The notes under the pieces: model-generated
Database searches by the model: none
The model's input: the letters and a program-made list of their open reading frames with translations, nothing else
Told to the model about the DNA's origin: nothing
Shown: piece after piece, positions 41,834 to 51,014 of the stretch
How positions within the stretch are numbered: position 1 is the stretch's first letter
Layout of the letters: each line of letters opens with the position of its first letter
Source of the DNA: Curtobacterium sp. BH-2-1-1
GTDB taxonomy: Bacteria > Actinomycetota > Actinomycetes > Actinomycetales > Microbacteriaceae
Length of the DNA: 64,000 nucleotides
NCBI RefSeq assembly: GCF_001806325.1
Contig: NZ_CP017580.1
Coordinates: 3,286,001-3,350,000, forward strand
Direction: 5' to 3'
Position numbers and translations under genes: made by a program

Positions 41834-44800
41834 GTGGTGGCGGTCGACCTCGCTCCCGGCGTGCGGGACCTGCGAGTGGCCGGTCCGGCCTCGGCCGCGT
41901 GGGTGTGCGCGGCGGTGCTGGTCGGGGTGCCCGGCAGCGCGGGGTGGTCCGGGCTCGTTGGCGCGGCCGTCGCGTGTGGCGGCATCGCATGGCTGGTGGT
42001 CGGCTGTCCGCGGCGGGCTCTGGGCGTCGTGGGGCTCGTGGTGGCGTCGGCCGCGTTCTGCACCACGGTGGCGGTCGCCGTGGTGGTGGGTGACGACCGG
42101 CGGAGCCCTGCCGTCCTCGACGGTGTCCGGACGGCCGCCGTCGAGGTCGTGCTCGACCGGGACCTCGCGCCGGGTGACCGGTCGGTCGTCGGGACCCTGG
42201 TGGCTGCGGAGGACGTCGACGGGCTGCGCGTGCCGGTTCGGGTCGTCCCCACGGCGCGCGGCGCGGGCGGGGCTGTCGCCGCGGGGAGTCGGGTGCACGG
42301 GGTGGCGACGCTCGAAGCGGACGAGCCGGGGAGCACGACGTCGTTCGTGGTGTTCCTGCGCGGCGGGGTCCGGACCGACCCGCCGACGGGACTCCTCGCG
42401 GCCACCGATCGAGCGCGCCGGGCGTTCGTGTCCGCGAGCGCGACCCTGCCGGAACCCGGAGCCTCGTTGTTGCGCGGTCTGGCGATCGGCGACCGGAGCG
42501 GACTCGACCCCGCGACCGAGGCCGCGATGGAGACCTCGGCGCTCACTCACCTGACCGCCGTGTCCGGCGCGAACTGCGCGGTGATCGTGGGACTCGTGGT
42601 CGTGCTGGGGCGGGTCGTCGGCCTCCCTCGAGCAGGTCGGGCGGTGGTGGCGATCGCGCTCCTGCTGGCGTTCGTGGTGCTGGTCCGTCCAGACCCCTCG
42701 ATCGTGCGGGCGACGGTGATGGCGGTGGTCGTGCTAGTGGTGCACCTCGCGGGACGTCCGGTACGTGGGGTCCCGCTGATCGCCCTCGCCGTGGTCGGGA
42801 TGCTCGTCGTCGACCCCTGGTACGCCCGGTCGTTCGCGTTCGCCCTGTCGGTGCTCGCGACGAGTGGGATCGTGGTGCTCGGTCCGCCGCTGACGGCGCT
42901 GTTCGCACGACGGATGTGGACGCCGGTGGCGGCAGCGCTCGCGATCCCCGTCGCGGCGCAGCTCGCCTGCTGGCCGGTCACGATCCCGTTGTCGGCCACG
43001 TTCCCGACCTACGCTGTCCCGGCGAACCTGCTGACCGAGCCGCTCGCGCCCATCGTCACGGTGGTCGGGCTCGCCGCGTGCCTGACCGCGCCGCTGTGGC
43101 CGTGGGGCGGTTCGGTGCTCGCCGCGGTGGCGTGGGTGCCCGCCAGCGCGATCGGAGGCATCGCGCACGGAGCGGCTGCGCTCCCGTACGCCGCAGCGCC
43201 TTGGCCAGCCGGAGTGCTCGGGGTGGTCGGCGCCGCCGTCGTGAGCGGCTCGGTCGCGGTGGCGGTCCTCGCGCCCCGAGCGGTCCGCTTCCGCCTGCTC
43301 CTCGCCGCGTGCACGGTCGCAGCGGTCGGGATCGTGTCCGTCGCCGTGCCCCGAATCGTCGTGCGCGCGGGGCTGCCCGGCGACTGGGCCGTCGCCGCGT
43401 GCGACGTGGGGCAGGGCGACGCGGTGCTCGTCCGCGGCGGGAGCGGCACCGCACTGGTGGACGTCGGCGACGATCCGGAGCGACTCGGCGCCTGCCTGGA
43501 CCTCCTCGGCGTCGACCGGGTCGACCTGCTCGTGCTGACGCACTTCGACCGGGACCACGTCGGTGCGGTCGCGTCGGTCGCGGACCGTGTGACGACCGCG
43601 CTCGTCGGTCCGACGGGTCGGGCCGAGGACGAGCGCGTCCTCCGGTCGCTCGTCGACGCGGGCATCGACGTCCGGACGGCCGACGACACGACGTCGGGCG
43701 CGCTCGGGCCGCTCCGGTGGCGGGTGCTGTGGCCGCGGTCGGGCGCGCGGGACGCCGGGAACGACGCAAGTCTGGTCCTCCGCACGGAACCCGGGCCGGG
43801 CTGCACGTCGTGTGTCAGCGGGCTGTTCCTCGGAGACCTGGGGGAGACCGCGCAGCGACGGCTCCGCGGTGTCCTGGCGACCCAGGCCGACACCGGGGCG
43901 CAGGCCCTGCCCGGGACCACGATCGAGGTCGTGAAGGTGGCGCACCACGGTTCGGCCGACCAGGACCCGGTGCTCTACCGCGAGACCGCGGCCGCGGTGG
44001 GGCTCATCGGCGTCGGTGCGGACAACACGTACGGCCACCCGACCCGCTCGGCGCTGGACGTGCTCGAGGCCGCGGGCACCCGTGCGTACCGGACCGACCA
44101 GCAGGGGACCGTGGTCGTCGGACGGGACGGACCCGACGCCCTCCGGGTGTGGACGGAGCGTTCGGCGTCAGCGGTCGCCCGTAGGATCGAGGCATGGCCG
44201 CCAAGAAGCCCGTCCGCGCCGCAGCGAGGATCGACCAGGTGCCCTGGTCGGGCATCCGCCCTGCGCCGGTGGTGCTCGTCACGGGGCCCGAGACCTTCCT
44301 CGCCGAGCGGGCGAGCAGCGTCCTGCGCGACCTGCTCCTGGGCGAGGACCCCGCGCTCGAGGTGCACGACCTCGAAGCCGACCAGTACGCTCCCGGCCTC
44401 CTCGCCACCCTCGCGAGTCCGTCCCTGTTCGGCGAGCCCCGGTTGGTCCGGGTCACCAACGTCGAGAAGTGCACCGACGCGTTCATCACCGAGACGATCT
44501 CGTACCTCGGTGCCCCGGCGGACGACGTCACGCTCGTGCTGCGCCACGGCGGGGGAGTGCGCGGCAAGAAGCTGCTCGACACGATCCGCAGCGGTGTCGG
44601 CGGGGGCGTCGAGGTGCAGTGCGACGAGCTCAAGCGCGAGACCGACCGGATCGACTTCGTCACGGCGGAGTTCCGCGCTGCCCGACGCAAGATCGCGCCC
44701 TCGGCGGTGCGCACCCTCGTCGCGGCGTTCGCGGACGACCTGGCCGAGCTCGCGGCCGCGTGCCGGCAGCTCCTCGCGGACGAAGCCGCTGAGATCACGG

Positions 44801-45136
44801 ACAAGGTCGTCGACAAGTACTACGGCGGTCGCGTCGAGACGAACGCGTTCAAGGTCGCCGACATCGCACTCGCCGGCCGTTCGGCTCCGGCCATCGTCGA
44901 GTTGCGGCACGCGCTCTCCACGGGCGAGGCGCCGGTGCCGATCGTGGCGGCGTTCGCGTCGAAGATCCGCACGATGGCGAAGGTCAGTGCCTTCCGCGGG
45001 CCGAGCGGTCAGGCCGCCTCGGCACTCGGCATGGCGCCGTGGCAGGTGCAGCGGGCGCAGCGTGACGTCGCGGGGTGGAGCGAGTCCGGGCTCGCGAACG
45101 CGATCATCAGCATCGCCGAGGCCGACACCGCGGTGA
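41834..45136 (+). CDS. comEC: ComEC/Rec2 DNA uptake channel with abnormal read-through end
   Basis: Membrane channel that takes up single-stranded DNA. Homology covers about residues 1-780: N-terminal membrane/DUF4131 part, competence domain (LTAVSGANCAVIVGLVV), and a metallo-beta-lactamase domain with VGQGDAVLVRGG, HFDRDHVGA and HHGSADQ. The expected end is near VWTER at about 44160, but no stop occurs in this frame until 45136. The extra 313 residues run over holA in another frame and are Ser/Arg/Pro-rich, like a shadow translation. A 1-base deletion just before TAG at 44182 would explain it. Coding homology ends near 44180. Confidence 0.8.
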   Translation: MVAVDLAPGVRDLRVAGPASAAWVCAAVLVGVPGSAGWSGLVGAAVACGGIAWLVVGCPRRALGVVGLVVASAAFCTTVAVAVVVGDDRRSPAVLDGVRTAAVEVVLDRDLAPGDRSVVGTLVAAEDVDGLRVPVRVVPTARGAGGAVAAGSRVHGVATLEADEPGSTTSFVVFLRGGVRTDPPTGLLAATDRARRAFVSASATLPEPGASLLRGLAIGDRSGLDPATEAAMETSALTHLTAVSGANCAVIVGLVVVLGRVVGLPRAGRAVVAIALLLAFVVLVRPDPSIVRATVMAVVVLVVHLAGRPVRGVPLIALAVVGMLVVDPWYARSFAFALSVLATSGIVVLGPPLTALFARRMWTPVAAALAIPVAAQLACWPVTIPLSATFPTYAVPANLLTEPLAPIVTVVGLAACLTAPLWPWGGSVLAAVAWVPASAIGGIAHGAAALPYAAAPWPAGVLGVVGAAVVSGSVAVAVLAPRAVRFRLLLAACTVAAVGIVSVAVPRIVVRAGLPGDWAVAACDVGQGDAVLVRGGSGTALVDVGDDPERLGACLDLLGVDRVDLLVLTHFDRDHVGAVASVADRVTTALVGPTGRAEDERVLRSLVDAGIDVRTADDTTSGALGPLRWRVLWPRSGARDAGNDASLVLRTEPGPGCTSCVSGLFLGDLGETAQRRLRGVLATQADTGAQALPGTTIEVVKVAHHGSADQDPVLYRETAAAVGLIGVGADNTYGHPTRSALDVLEAAGTRAYRTDQQGTVVVGRDGPDALRVWTERSASAVARRIEAWPPRSPSAPQRGSTRCPGRASALRRWCSSRGPRPSSPSGRAASCATCSWARTPRSRCTTSKPTSTLPASSPPSRVRPCSASPGWSGSPTSRSAPTRSSPRRSRTSVPRRTTSRSCCATAGECAARSCSTRSAAVSAGASRCSATSSSARPTGSTSSRRSSALPDARSRPRRCAPSSRRSRTTWPSSRPRAGSSSRTKPLRSRTRSSTSTTAVASRRTRSRSPTSHSPAVRLRPSSSCGTRSPRARRRCRSWRRSRRRSARWRRSVPSAGRAVRPPRHSAWRRGRCSGRSVTSRGGASPGSRTRSSASPRPTPR
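44182..44187 (+). promoter_or_regulatory. Candidate leaderless -10 for holA
   Basis: TAGGAT, with 6 bases before the holA ATG. In holA's frame the TAG is the last upstream stop; I suspect it was the comEC stop before a frameshift. Confidence 0.5.
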
Positions 45137-45213
45137 AGGGTGGCTCGCGCGACGCGCACTACGCGCTCGAGGTCATGGTCCGCACCATCGCCCGGCGCGG
45201 CGAGGCGCGCTGA
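44194..45213 (+). CDS. holA: DNA polymerase III delta subunit HolA
   Basis: Clamp-loader subunit that opens the beta clamp. 339 residues with the AAA-like fold: PVVLVTGPETFLAERASSVL at the start, VHDLEADQYAPG, then HGGGVRGKKLLDTI and the C-terminal collar domain (WQVQRAQRDVAGWSESGLA). In actinobacteria it normally follows comEC, as here. Coding on the plus strand and overlapped by the run-on comEC frame, but protein homology supports holA as the true gene here. Confidence 0.95.
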   Translation: MAAKKPVRAAARIDQVPWSGIRPAPVVLVTGPETFLAERASSVLRDLLLGEDPALEVHDLEADQYAPGLLATLASPSLFGEPRLVRVTNVEKCTDAFITETISYLGAPADDVTLVLRHGGGVRGKKLLDTIRSGVGGGVEVQCDELKRETDRIDFVTAEFRAARRKIAPSAVRTLVAAFADDLAELAAACRQLLADEAAEITDKVVDKYYGGRVETNAFKVADIALAGRSAPAIVELRHALSTGEAPVPIVAAFASKIRTMAKVSAFRGPSGQAASALGMAPWQVQRAQRDVAGWSESGLANAIISIAEADTAVKGGSRDAHYALEVMVRTIARRGEAR

Positions 45214-45264
45214 GGCGAGCCGCGCCTCCTGAACTGCGCACGCGACGCGAGTCGGACGGCACCG

Positions 45265-45322
45265 CACGCGCGTTGCGACGTTCTGCGTGTCGATCGACAC
45301 GCAGCATGTCGAAACGCGCGTG
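45265..45322. repeat. Near-perfect 58-base palindrome in the holA-rpsT gap
   Basis: Arms 45265-45293 and 45294-45322 pair at 26 of 29 positions plus one G-T wobble; the core CTGCGTGTCGATCGACACGCAG is 22 bases and exact in its halves (45283-45293 / 45294-45304). It can form a long hairpin or cruciform. No family B arm in it. Confidence 0.8.
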
Positions 45323-45377
45323 TCACGCCGCCAGGCGCCCCGCGCCGCGCGCCAGGCGGCCCGCGCGCCGCGCACGC

Positions 45378-45413
45378 GAACAGGCCCCGCACCGAACGGT
45401 GCGGGGCCTGTTC
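45378..45413. terminator. Terminator of rpsT (and holA)
   Basis: GAACAGGCCCCGCACCG (45378-45394) pairs exactly with 45397-45413. It lies 19 bases past the rpsT stop and serves the convergent holA as well. Confidence 0.85.
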
Positions 45414-45432
45414 GACCAGAAGGGTCAGTGCG

Positions 45433-45693
45433 TCAGAGCGACGCGACCTTCTTCGCGATGGCCGACTTGCGGTTCGCGGCCTGGTTCTTGTGGATGACGC
45501 CCTTGCTCACGGCCTTGTCGAGCTTCTTCGACGCGAGGGTCAGGGCCGCGACGGCCTTGTCCTTGTCGCCGGCGACGACGGCCTCGTTCGTGTGACGGAT
45601 GACCGTCTTGAGCTCCGAACGGTAGGCCTTGTTGCGCTCCTGGGCCTTGAGGTTGGTCTTGATGCGCTTCATCTGCGACTTGATGTTCGCCAT
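45433..45693 (-). CDS. rpsT: 30S ribosomal protein S20
   Basis: Primary 16S rRNA-binding protein, 86 residues, very basic and Ala/Lys-rich: [18 protein letters not shown] at the start, [15 protein letters not shown] in the middle, [19 protein letters not shown] at the end. Start at ATG 45693 with AAGGAG 8 bases before it; an open frame upstream to 45831 has no homology. Monocistronic, convergent with holA, and divergent from the aminotransferase gene. Confidence 0.97.
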   Translation of the reverse strand: MANIKSQMKRIKTNLKAQERNKAYRSELKTVIRHTNEAVVAGDKDKAVAALTLASKKLDKAVSKGVIHKNQAANRKSAIAKKVASL

Positions 45694-45871
45694 GCGTGTT
45701 GCTCCTTGATCGTCTCTACGGGTGGTCGCGACCGCTGGGTAGAGGGGCCCTTGGTCGCATCGCGTTCCACCCGTGGGCGGGGAACGCGGAAGCCAGCCAC
45801 CAACATTACCAGGCCGGAGCGTCTGGACCAAAGCACCGAAACGCCGAAACCGTGCCGCAACAACCGTTCGC

Positions 45872-45877
45872 TACCGT
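45872..45877 (+). promoter_or_regulatory. Candidate leaderless -10 for the aminotransferase gene
   Basis: TACCGT with 7 bases before ATG 45885. Confidence 0.4.
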
Positions 45878-45884
45878 GACGAGC

Positions 45885-47069
45885 ATGCCATCGCTCGCGC
45901 CCCGTATCGAGACCGTCCCCGCCTCCGGCATCCGCCGCGTGTTCGAGCAAGCCGCCCGCATGCAGGCCGAGCAGACGGACCAGGCGACCGGGACAGACAT
46001 CGCGATGCTCGTCATCGGCGAACCCGACGTGCCCGTCGCGGCGCACATCGGCGAGGCCGCCCGGCGCGCCTGGACCGAGGACCGCACCGACTACACCCCG
46101 AACGGCGGCATCGCCCCGCTGCGGGAGGCCATCCGCGACAAGCTCCGCCGCGAGAACCGGATCGAGGTCGACGTCGAGCAGATCTGGATGACGATCGGCG
46201 CGACGCAAGCGCTCTTCCAGGCGATGACCCTCGTGCTGAGCCCCGGTGACGAGGTCCTCGTGCCGGACCCCGGCTACACGACCTTCACGATGAACGCCCA
46301 CATCATCGGAGCGACGCCGGTGCCGTACCGGCTCGAGCCGCAGCACGGGTTCGAGCCGGACCTGCAGGCCCTCGAGGCGAGCATCACCGAGCGGACCCGC
46401 GCCCTCGTCGTGAACTCGCCCTCGAACCCGCTCGGCTCGGTGTTCGGCGAGCAGACCCTCCGCGACCTGCTCGCCCTGGCGAAGCGGCACGACCTCTGGG
46501 TGATCAGCGACGAGGTCTACGAGTACTTCACCTACGGCACCCGCCACGTCAGCCTGGCGAGCCTCGACGAGGACGACCGCGTCTTCACCGCCTTCTCGCT
46601 GAGCAAGACCTACGCGATGACGGGCGTCCGTGTCGGGTACCTCGTCACGCCGAAGGGACTCGGCCCGACGATGCGGACGACCCAGGAGGCGATGATCAGC
46701 TGCGTCGCCGAACCCGACCAGTGGGCGGCCCTCGCGGCGATCGTGGGGGACCACTCCGCCGTGCAGGACGCCCGCGAGCACTACCGCGCCAACCTCGGCG
46801 TCGCGAAGGAGGTGCTCGACGCCGCCGGCATCCACTACCTCGACCCGCGGGGCGCCTTCTACCTGTGGATCGACATGTCCCACGCCTCGCAGGGCGACGT
46901 CGCGGAGTGGGCGCTCGGGTTCCTCCAGCGGGAGCGGGTCGCCGTGGCGCCGGGGAGCGCGTTCGGGCGGACCGGCGAGGGCTGGATCCGCGTCTGCCTC
47001 GCGGCGACGCCGGCGGACCTGCGCCGCGGACTGGGTGCGCTGCCGGCGCCGGAGCACGCCATCGTCTGA
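45885..47069 (+). CDS. PLP-dependent class I/II aminotransferase
   Basis: Fold type I aminotransferase, 394 residues. ATG 45885 is favoured by homology-type N-terminus ([20 protein letters not shown]) and the -10 before it; an earlier GTG at 45876 is inside that hexamer. Signatures: [45 protein letters not shown], and the PLP lysine in [16 protein letters not shown]. Subgroup I-alpha, similar to aspartate/aromatic-type enzymes; the amino donor cannot be told. Spacing of 70 bases to lepA. Confidence 0.9.
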   Translation: MPSLAPRIETVPASGIRRVFEQAARMQAEQTDQATGTDIAMLVIGEPDVPVAAHIGEAARRAWTEDRTDYTPNGGIAPLREAIRDKLRRENRIEVDVEQIWMTIGATQALFQAMTLVLSPGDEVLVPDPGYTTFTMNAHIIGATPVPYRLEPQHGFEPDLQALEASITERTRALVVNSPSNPLGSVFGEQTLRDLLALAKRHDLWVISDEVYEYFTYGTRHVSLASLDEDDRVFTAFSLSKTYAMTGVRVGYLVTPKGLGPTMRTTQEAMISCVAEPDQWAALAAIVGDHSAVQDAREHYRANLGVAKEVLDAAGIHYLDPRGAFYLWIDMSHASQGDVAEWALGFLQRERVAVAPGSAFGRTGEGWIRVCLAATPADLRRGLGALPAPEHAIV

Positions 47070-47139
47070 CCGGACGTGCGCGCCGCCGCCGCGCGGACGT
47101 GGGACAATCGTTCGACCGTCCGACCCACCCCGAGGAACC

Positions 47140-48987
47140 GTGAGCCCACAAGCATCCGCGCCGCTCGAGCCCGCCTCGACCCCGGCCGACGCGATCCGCA
47201 ACTTCTGCATCATCGCGCACATCGACCACGGCAAGTCCACGCTGGCCGACCGCATGCTGCAGATCACCGGCATCGTCGAGGACCGCGCCATGCGTGCGCA
47301 GTACCTCGACCGCATGGACATCGAGCGCGAGCGCGGCATCACGATCAAGTCCCAGGCGGTGCGCATGCCGTGGGAGCTCGACGGGCAGACGTACGCCCTC
47401 AACATGATCGACACGCCCGGTCACGTGGACTTCTCGTACGAGGTGTCCCGGTCGCTCGCGGCGTGCGAGGGAGCGATCCTCCTGGTCGACGCGGCGCAGG
47501 GCATCGAGGCGCAGACGCTCGCCAACCTCTACCTGGCGCTCGAGAACGACCTCGAGATCATCCCGGTCCTCAACAAGATCGACCTGCCGGCGGCCGAGCC
47601 GGAGAAGTACGCGGCCGAGCTCGCGCAGCTCATCGGCGGCTCGCCGAACGACGTCCTGCGCGTGTCCGGCAAGACCGGCGTGGGCGTCGCCGAGCTGCTC
47701 GACCGGGTCGTCGGCTCCGTGCCGGCCCCCGTGGGCGACGTGGACGCTCCGCCCCGCGCGATGATCTTCGACTCGGTCTACGACAGCTACCGCGGCGTCG
47801 TGACCTACGTGCGGATGGTGGACGGCACGATCCACCCGCGCGAGAAGGTCCAGATGATGTCGACCAAGTCGACGCACGAGATCCTCGAGATCGGGGTGTC
47901 CGCGCCCGAGCCGAAGCCGACGAAGGGCCTCTCCGTCGGCGAGGTCGGGTACCTCATCACCGGGGTGAAGGACGTCCGCCAGTCGAAGGTCGGCGACACG
48001 GTCACGACGGCGCAGAAGCCCGCGACCGAGGCGCTGGCCGGGTACACCGACCCGAAGCCGATGGTGTTCTCGGGCCTGTACCCGATCGACGGCTCGGACT
48101 ACCCCGACCTCCGCGAGGCGCTCGACAAGCTCAAGCTGTCCGACGCCGCCCTCGTGTACGAGCCGGAGACGTCGGTGGCGCTCGGCTTCGGCTTCCGCTG
48201 CGGCTTCCTCGGCCTGCTCCACCTCGAGATCATCACCGAGCGCCTCAGCCGCGAGTTCGGGCTCGACCTCATCACCACGGCCCCGAGCGTGATCTACGAG
48301 GTCACGAACGAGGACAACACCGTGACCGAGGTCACGAACCCGTCCGAGTTCCCCGGCGGCCGCATCGTCGAGGTCCGCGAGCCGATGGTCCGTGCGGCCA
48401 TCCTCGCGCCGAAGGACTACGTGGGCGCGATCATGGAGCTGTGCCAGTCGCGCCGCGGATCGCTGCTCGGCATGGAGTACCTCGGCGAGGACCGCGTCGA
48501 GATCCGGTACGAGATGCCCCTCGGCGAGATCGTCTTCGACTTCTTCGACCAGCTGAAGAGCAAGACCCAGGGCTACGCGTCGCTCGACTACGAGCCCACG
48601 GGGGACCAGGCGGCCGACCTCGTGAAGGTCGACATCCTGCTCCAGGGCGAGCAGGTCGACGCGTTCAGCGCGATCGTGCACCGCGACAAGGCGTACGCCT
48701 ACGGCACGCTGATGACCGAGCGCCTGCGCAAGCTCATCCCGCGCCAGCAGTTCGAGGTCCCGATCCAGGCCGCCATCGGCGCCCGGATCATCGCCCGCGA
48801 GAGCATCCGGGCGATGCGCAAGGACGTCCTCGCGAAGTGCTACGGCGGTGACATCACCCGCAAGCGCAAGCTCCTCGAGAAGCAGAAGGAGGGCAAGAAG
48901 CGCATGAAGATGGTGGGTCGTGTCGAGGTCCCGCAGGAAGCCTTCATCGCGGCGCTCTCCGGCGACGTCGAAGAGAAGAAGAAGTAG
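47140..48987 (+). CDS. lepA: Elongation factor 4 (LepA)
   Basis: Ribosomal back-translocase GTPase, 615 residues. Start GTG 47140 after GAGGA (47132-47136), giving [13 protein letters not shown] before the conserved [20 protein letters not shown] domain with DTPGHVDF and [13 protein letters not shown], then the EF-G-like domains II, III and V and the LepA-specific C-terminal domain ([35 protein letters not shown]). GACAAT (47103-47108) is a possible -10. It is followed by a convergent gene 9 bases away. Confidence 0.97.
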   Translation: MSPQASAPLEPASTPADAIRNFCIIAHIDHGKSTLADRMLQITGIVEDRAMRAQYLDRMDIERERGITIKSQAVRMPWELDGQTYALNMIDTPGHVDFSYEVSRSLAACEGAILLVDAAQGIEAQTLANLYLALENDLEIIPVLNKIDLPAAEPEKYAAELAQLIGGSPNDVLRVSGKTGVGVAELLDRVVGSVPAPVGDVDAPPRAMIFDSVYDSYRGVVTYVRMVDGTIHPREKVQMMSTKSTHEILEIGVSAPEPKPTKGLSVGEVGYLITGVKDVRQSKVGDTVTTAQKPATEALAGYTDPKPMVFSGLYPIDGSDYPDLREALDKLKLSDAALVYEPETSVALGFGFRCGFLGLLHLEIITERLSREFGLDLITTAPSVIYEVTNEDNTVTEVTNPSEFPGGRIVEVREPMVRAAILAPKDYVGAIMELCQSRRGSLLGMEYLGEDRVEIRYEMPLGEIVFDFFDQLKSKTQGYASLDYEPTGDQAADLVKVDILLQGEQVDAFSAIVHRDKAYAYGTLMTERLRKLIPRQQFEVPIQAAIGARIIARESIRAMRKDVLAKCYGGDITRKRKLLEKQKEGKKRMKMVGRVEVPQEAFIAALSGDVEEKKK

Positions 48988-48996
48988 CGGAGCGCG

Positions 48997-49485
48997 TCAG
49001 ACGCGGCGGGCGCGAGCCCGCAACGCTGCCAGGCCCAGTGCCGGGAGGCTCGCCGCGGCCAGTCCCGCGAGTGCGGTCCGCAGGATGACGAGTCCGGCAG
49101 CCGTGTCGTAGTCGGCCTGCGCCGCCGCGGCGAACCCGGCCACCACCGACCCGACCACCATCGCCAGCGTGCAGAACCCGAGCACGTAGGGCAGCCGGCG
49201 TGCCGAGTGTCGGCGCACCGCGAGCACGAGCGTCACCCCGAACAGGAGCACACCCGCTCCGGCGCTGCACGCCCCGAACGCCGCGATGGCGTTCGCGGTG
49301 TCGAACACGTCGACGTCCCCCGGCGGCGTCGTGACGTACCGGGAGGGAGCGCCGAGGCCGGCCGTCGCCCACTCGACCGCGGCCCGTGCCGTCGCCGCGA
49401 GCCCGAACGCCGCGAGCGTCAGGACGGCGAACGCGGCCGTCGTGCGGTCGACGGACCGCGAGCGAGCGAGGGGGGAGCGGGGCAC
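48997..49485 (-). CDS. Small four-helix membrane protein, unknown function
   Basis: 162 residues with four predicted membrane segments (about 15-37, 52-80, 92-114 and 122-150), short Arg-rich ends and no recognisable domain. GTG 49485 is chosen because TATCGT on the minus strand (49497-49492) lies 6 bases before it; the open frame continues farther upstream to 50088 without support. It reads away from the DUF1990 gene and towards lepA. I do not recognise its family; it could be a general integral membrane protein of Microbacteriaceae. Confidence 0.7.
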   Translation of the reverse strand: MPRSPLARSRSVDRTTAAFAVLTLAAFGLAATARAAVEWATAGLGAPSRYVTTPPGDVDVFDTANAIAAFGACSAGAGVLLFGVTLVLAVRRHSARRLPYVLGFCTLAMVVGSVVAGFAAAAQADYDTAAGLVILRTALAGLAAASLPALGLAALRARARRV

Positions 49486-49491
49486 GCACCC

Positions 49492-49497
49492 ACGATA
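49492..49497 (-). promoter_or_regulatory. Candidate leaderless -10 for the 49485 gene
   Basis: TATCGT on the minus strand, 6 bases before the GTG. Confidence 0.4.
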
Positions 49498-49605
49498 GGG
49501 GCGTGTCGGACGGGTGTCGGGCCTCCAGTTCGGGGCGCGCGGAAAGCGGACCGCCGGTTGCGCACCCGAGGACGACTCGGTTCGATCCGGGGGACGAGTC
49601 CCCAG

Positions 49606-49611
49606 TACAGT
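49606..49611 (+). promoter_or_regulatory. Candidate leaderless -10 for the DUF1990 gene
   Basis: TACAGT, 6 bases before the ATG; just before it GGGGACGAGTCCCC (49590-49603) forms a small hairpin. Confidence 0.4.
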
Positions 49612-49617
49612 GGCCGC

Positions 49618-50265
49618 ATGAGTACCCGCGGGAGCTACCGGACCGCCCTGACGTACGGAGCCGTGGGTGCGACCCAGGCGCCGGACCTCATGACGTACCC
49701 GCCGGAGGGGTTCGCCCCGTCCGAGTCGCGCTCCCGGATCGGCCACGGCGACCAGCGCTTCGAGACCGCGGTGACCCAGGCCCTGACCTGGCAGATCCAG
49801 GAGCGCAGCGGGATCCGCGTGCACGTCGAGGAGCAGCCCGACGACGACGAGGTCCGCTACAACCCGGTGACCTTCGACGAGGACGGCGTGCCGATCGCCC
49901 CGGCCTCGATCGGGACGCCCCGGGTGGAGAAGTTCGCCCCGGACGGCACGCCGCTCGTGACGGCGGGGACGAGCGCGACGCTGACGATGCACGCGTTCGG
50001 CCAGACGGTGCAGGCGCCGGTCCGGGTCGTCTCGATCATCGACGAGACCGACCGCAAGGGCTTCGCGTACGGCACGCTCGAGGGGCACCCGCTCTCGGGC
50101 GAGGAGTCCTTCGTCGTCGAGCGGACCCCGGACGGCTCGGTGTGGTTGCAGATCCGGCAGTTCTCGCAGCCGTCGAGCCGGAAGTGGCAGTTCGTGGCCC
50201 CGTTGCTCCGTCGGCAGCAGCGCGTGATGGCGCAGAAGTACCTCGAAGCGCTCCGCGGCGACTAG
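49618..50265 (+). CDS. DUF1990 family protein
   Basis: 215 residues, cytoplasmic, no membrane segment. It follows the DUF1990 pattern: TYGAVGATQ near the start, PPEGFAPSESRSRIGHGDQRF, VISIIDET-like VVSIIDETDRKGFAYGTLEGHP, GEESFVVERTPDGSVWLQIR, and FSQPSSRKWQ. The family has a start-like fold of unknown biochemical role. Convergent with the HAD gene, 10 bases apart. A longer frame from 49207 is not supported. Confidence 0.85.
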   Translation: MSTRGSYRTALTYGAVGATQAPDLMTYPPEGFAPSESRSRIGHGDQRFETAVTQALTWQIQERSGIRVHVEEQPDDDEVRYNPVTFDEDGVPIAPASIGTPRVEKFAPDGTPLVTAGTSATLTMHAFGQTVQAPVRVVSIIDETDRKGFAYGTLEGHPLSGEESFVVERTPDGSVWLQIRQFSQPSSRKWQFVAPLLRRQQRVMAQKYLEALRGD

Positions 50266-50275
50266 GTCTGCTCGG

Positions 50276-50986
50276 CTAGGAGCCCTCGCCGACCGGGCGG
50301 AGCGGCGGCAGCGCCACGATGGCGTCCTCGATGAGCGACGCGTCGTCGACGCAGTTCCGGGCGATCGTCACAGCTCCCGTGGCGCGGAGCGCGTCGACGT
50401 CGAACACACCGGTCGCCACCGCCAGGAACGGGATCCCGACGGCCTCGGCCGCCTCGCCGTCCCGCGGGGTGTCCCCGACGATGACGGCCCGGGTGCCCGC
50501 GAGGGCCTCGGCAGCACGCGCGGTCACTCCGCTGCGCTCGACCTCGGCGTCCCCGAAGTACGAGTGCTCCCAGTCGAACGCGTCGACGTCGAACCCGGCG
50601 CCCTGCAGCTTCACGCGGGCACGGTAGGGGGAGTTGCCGGTCAGCAGTCCGTTGCGCCAGCCGAGCTCGGCGAACCGTCGGACGAGGGCGATCGCACCCG
50701 GAGCCGGGCTCCGGTGGTCGCCGGACACGTGCCGTTCCTCGGTCAGGTCGTGCAGGTGGCGGCTCACGGTGGGGATGAGCGAGTCGTCCAGGTCGTGGGC
50801 CCGGACGTGCTCGGCGATGAGCCCGGCGTCGGTGCGGCCGTGCTGGTGTCCGACGCGGAGGACGAGGTCGCGACCCACCGCCCGCTCGAGCGCGAGGTGG
50901 TAGAGGTTGCCCGGCGAGGAGGCGTTCATCACGAGGGTGCCGTCGATGTCCCACAGCACCGTGGTGGGGACGGGGTGGTGCTCCAT
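50276..50986 (-). CDS. HAD superfamily hydrolase
   Basis: 236-residue phosphatase-like HAD protein. Motif I LWDIDGTLVMN with the nucleophilic Asp, motif II LLTGNSP, the motif III region around VKLQGAG, and motif IV VIVGDTPRDGEAA. A C1 cap is inserted after motif I. Substrate unknown; the fold resembles phosphoglycolate phosphatase-like enzymes. ATG 50986 is used, 28 bases from hemW on the opposite strand; an ATG at 51016 would lie inside hemW. Confidence 0.88.
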   Translation of the reverse strand: MEHHPVPTTVLWDIDGTLVMNASSPGNLYHLALERAVGRDLVLRVGHQHGRTDAGLIAEHVRAHDLDDSLIPTVSRHLHDLTEERHVSGDHRSPAPGAIALVRRFAELGWRNGLLTGNSPYRARVKLQGAGFDVDAFDWEHSYFGDAEVERSGVTARAAEALAGTRAVIVGDTPRDGEAAEAVGIPFLAVATGVFDVDALRATGAVTIARNCVDDASLIEDAIVALPPLRPVGEGS

Positions 50987-51001
50987 GTCTCCATCATGAC
51001 G

Positions 51002-51007
51002 GACAAT
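51002..51007 (+). promoter_or_regulatory. Candidate leaderless -10 for hemW
   Basis: GACAAT; 7 bases lie between it and ATG 51015. An in-frame ATG at 51006 overlaps the hexamer and would precede the transcription start, so 51015 is the likely start. Confidence 0.4.
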
Positions 51008-51014
51008 GGAGTCC

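Noticed and set aside
44194-45136. The last 313 codons of the comEC frame as a real protein domain.
   Set aside because: Low-complexity Ser/Arg/Pro-rich translation of holA in another frame; holA itself has full homology.
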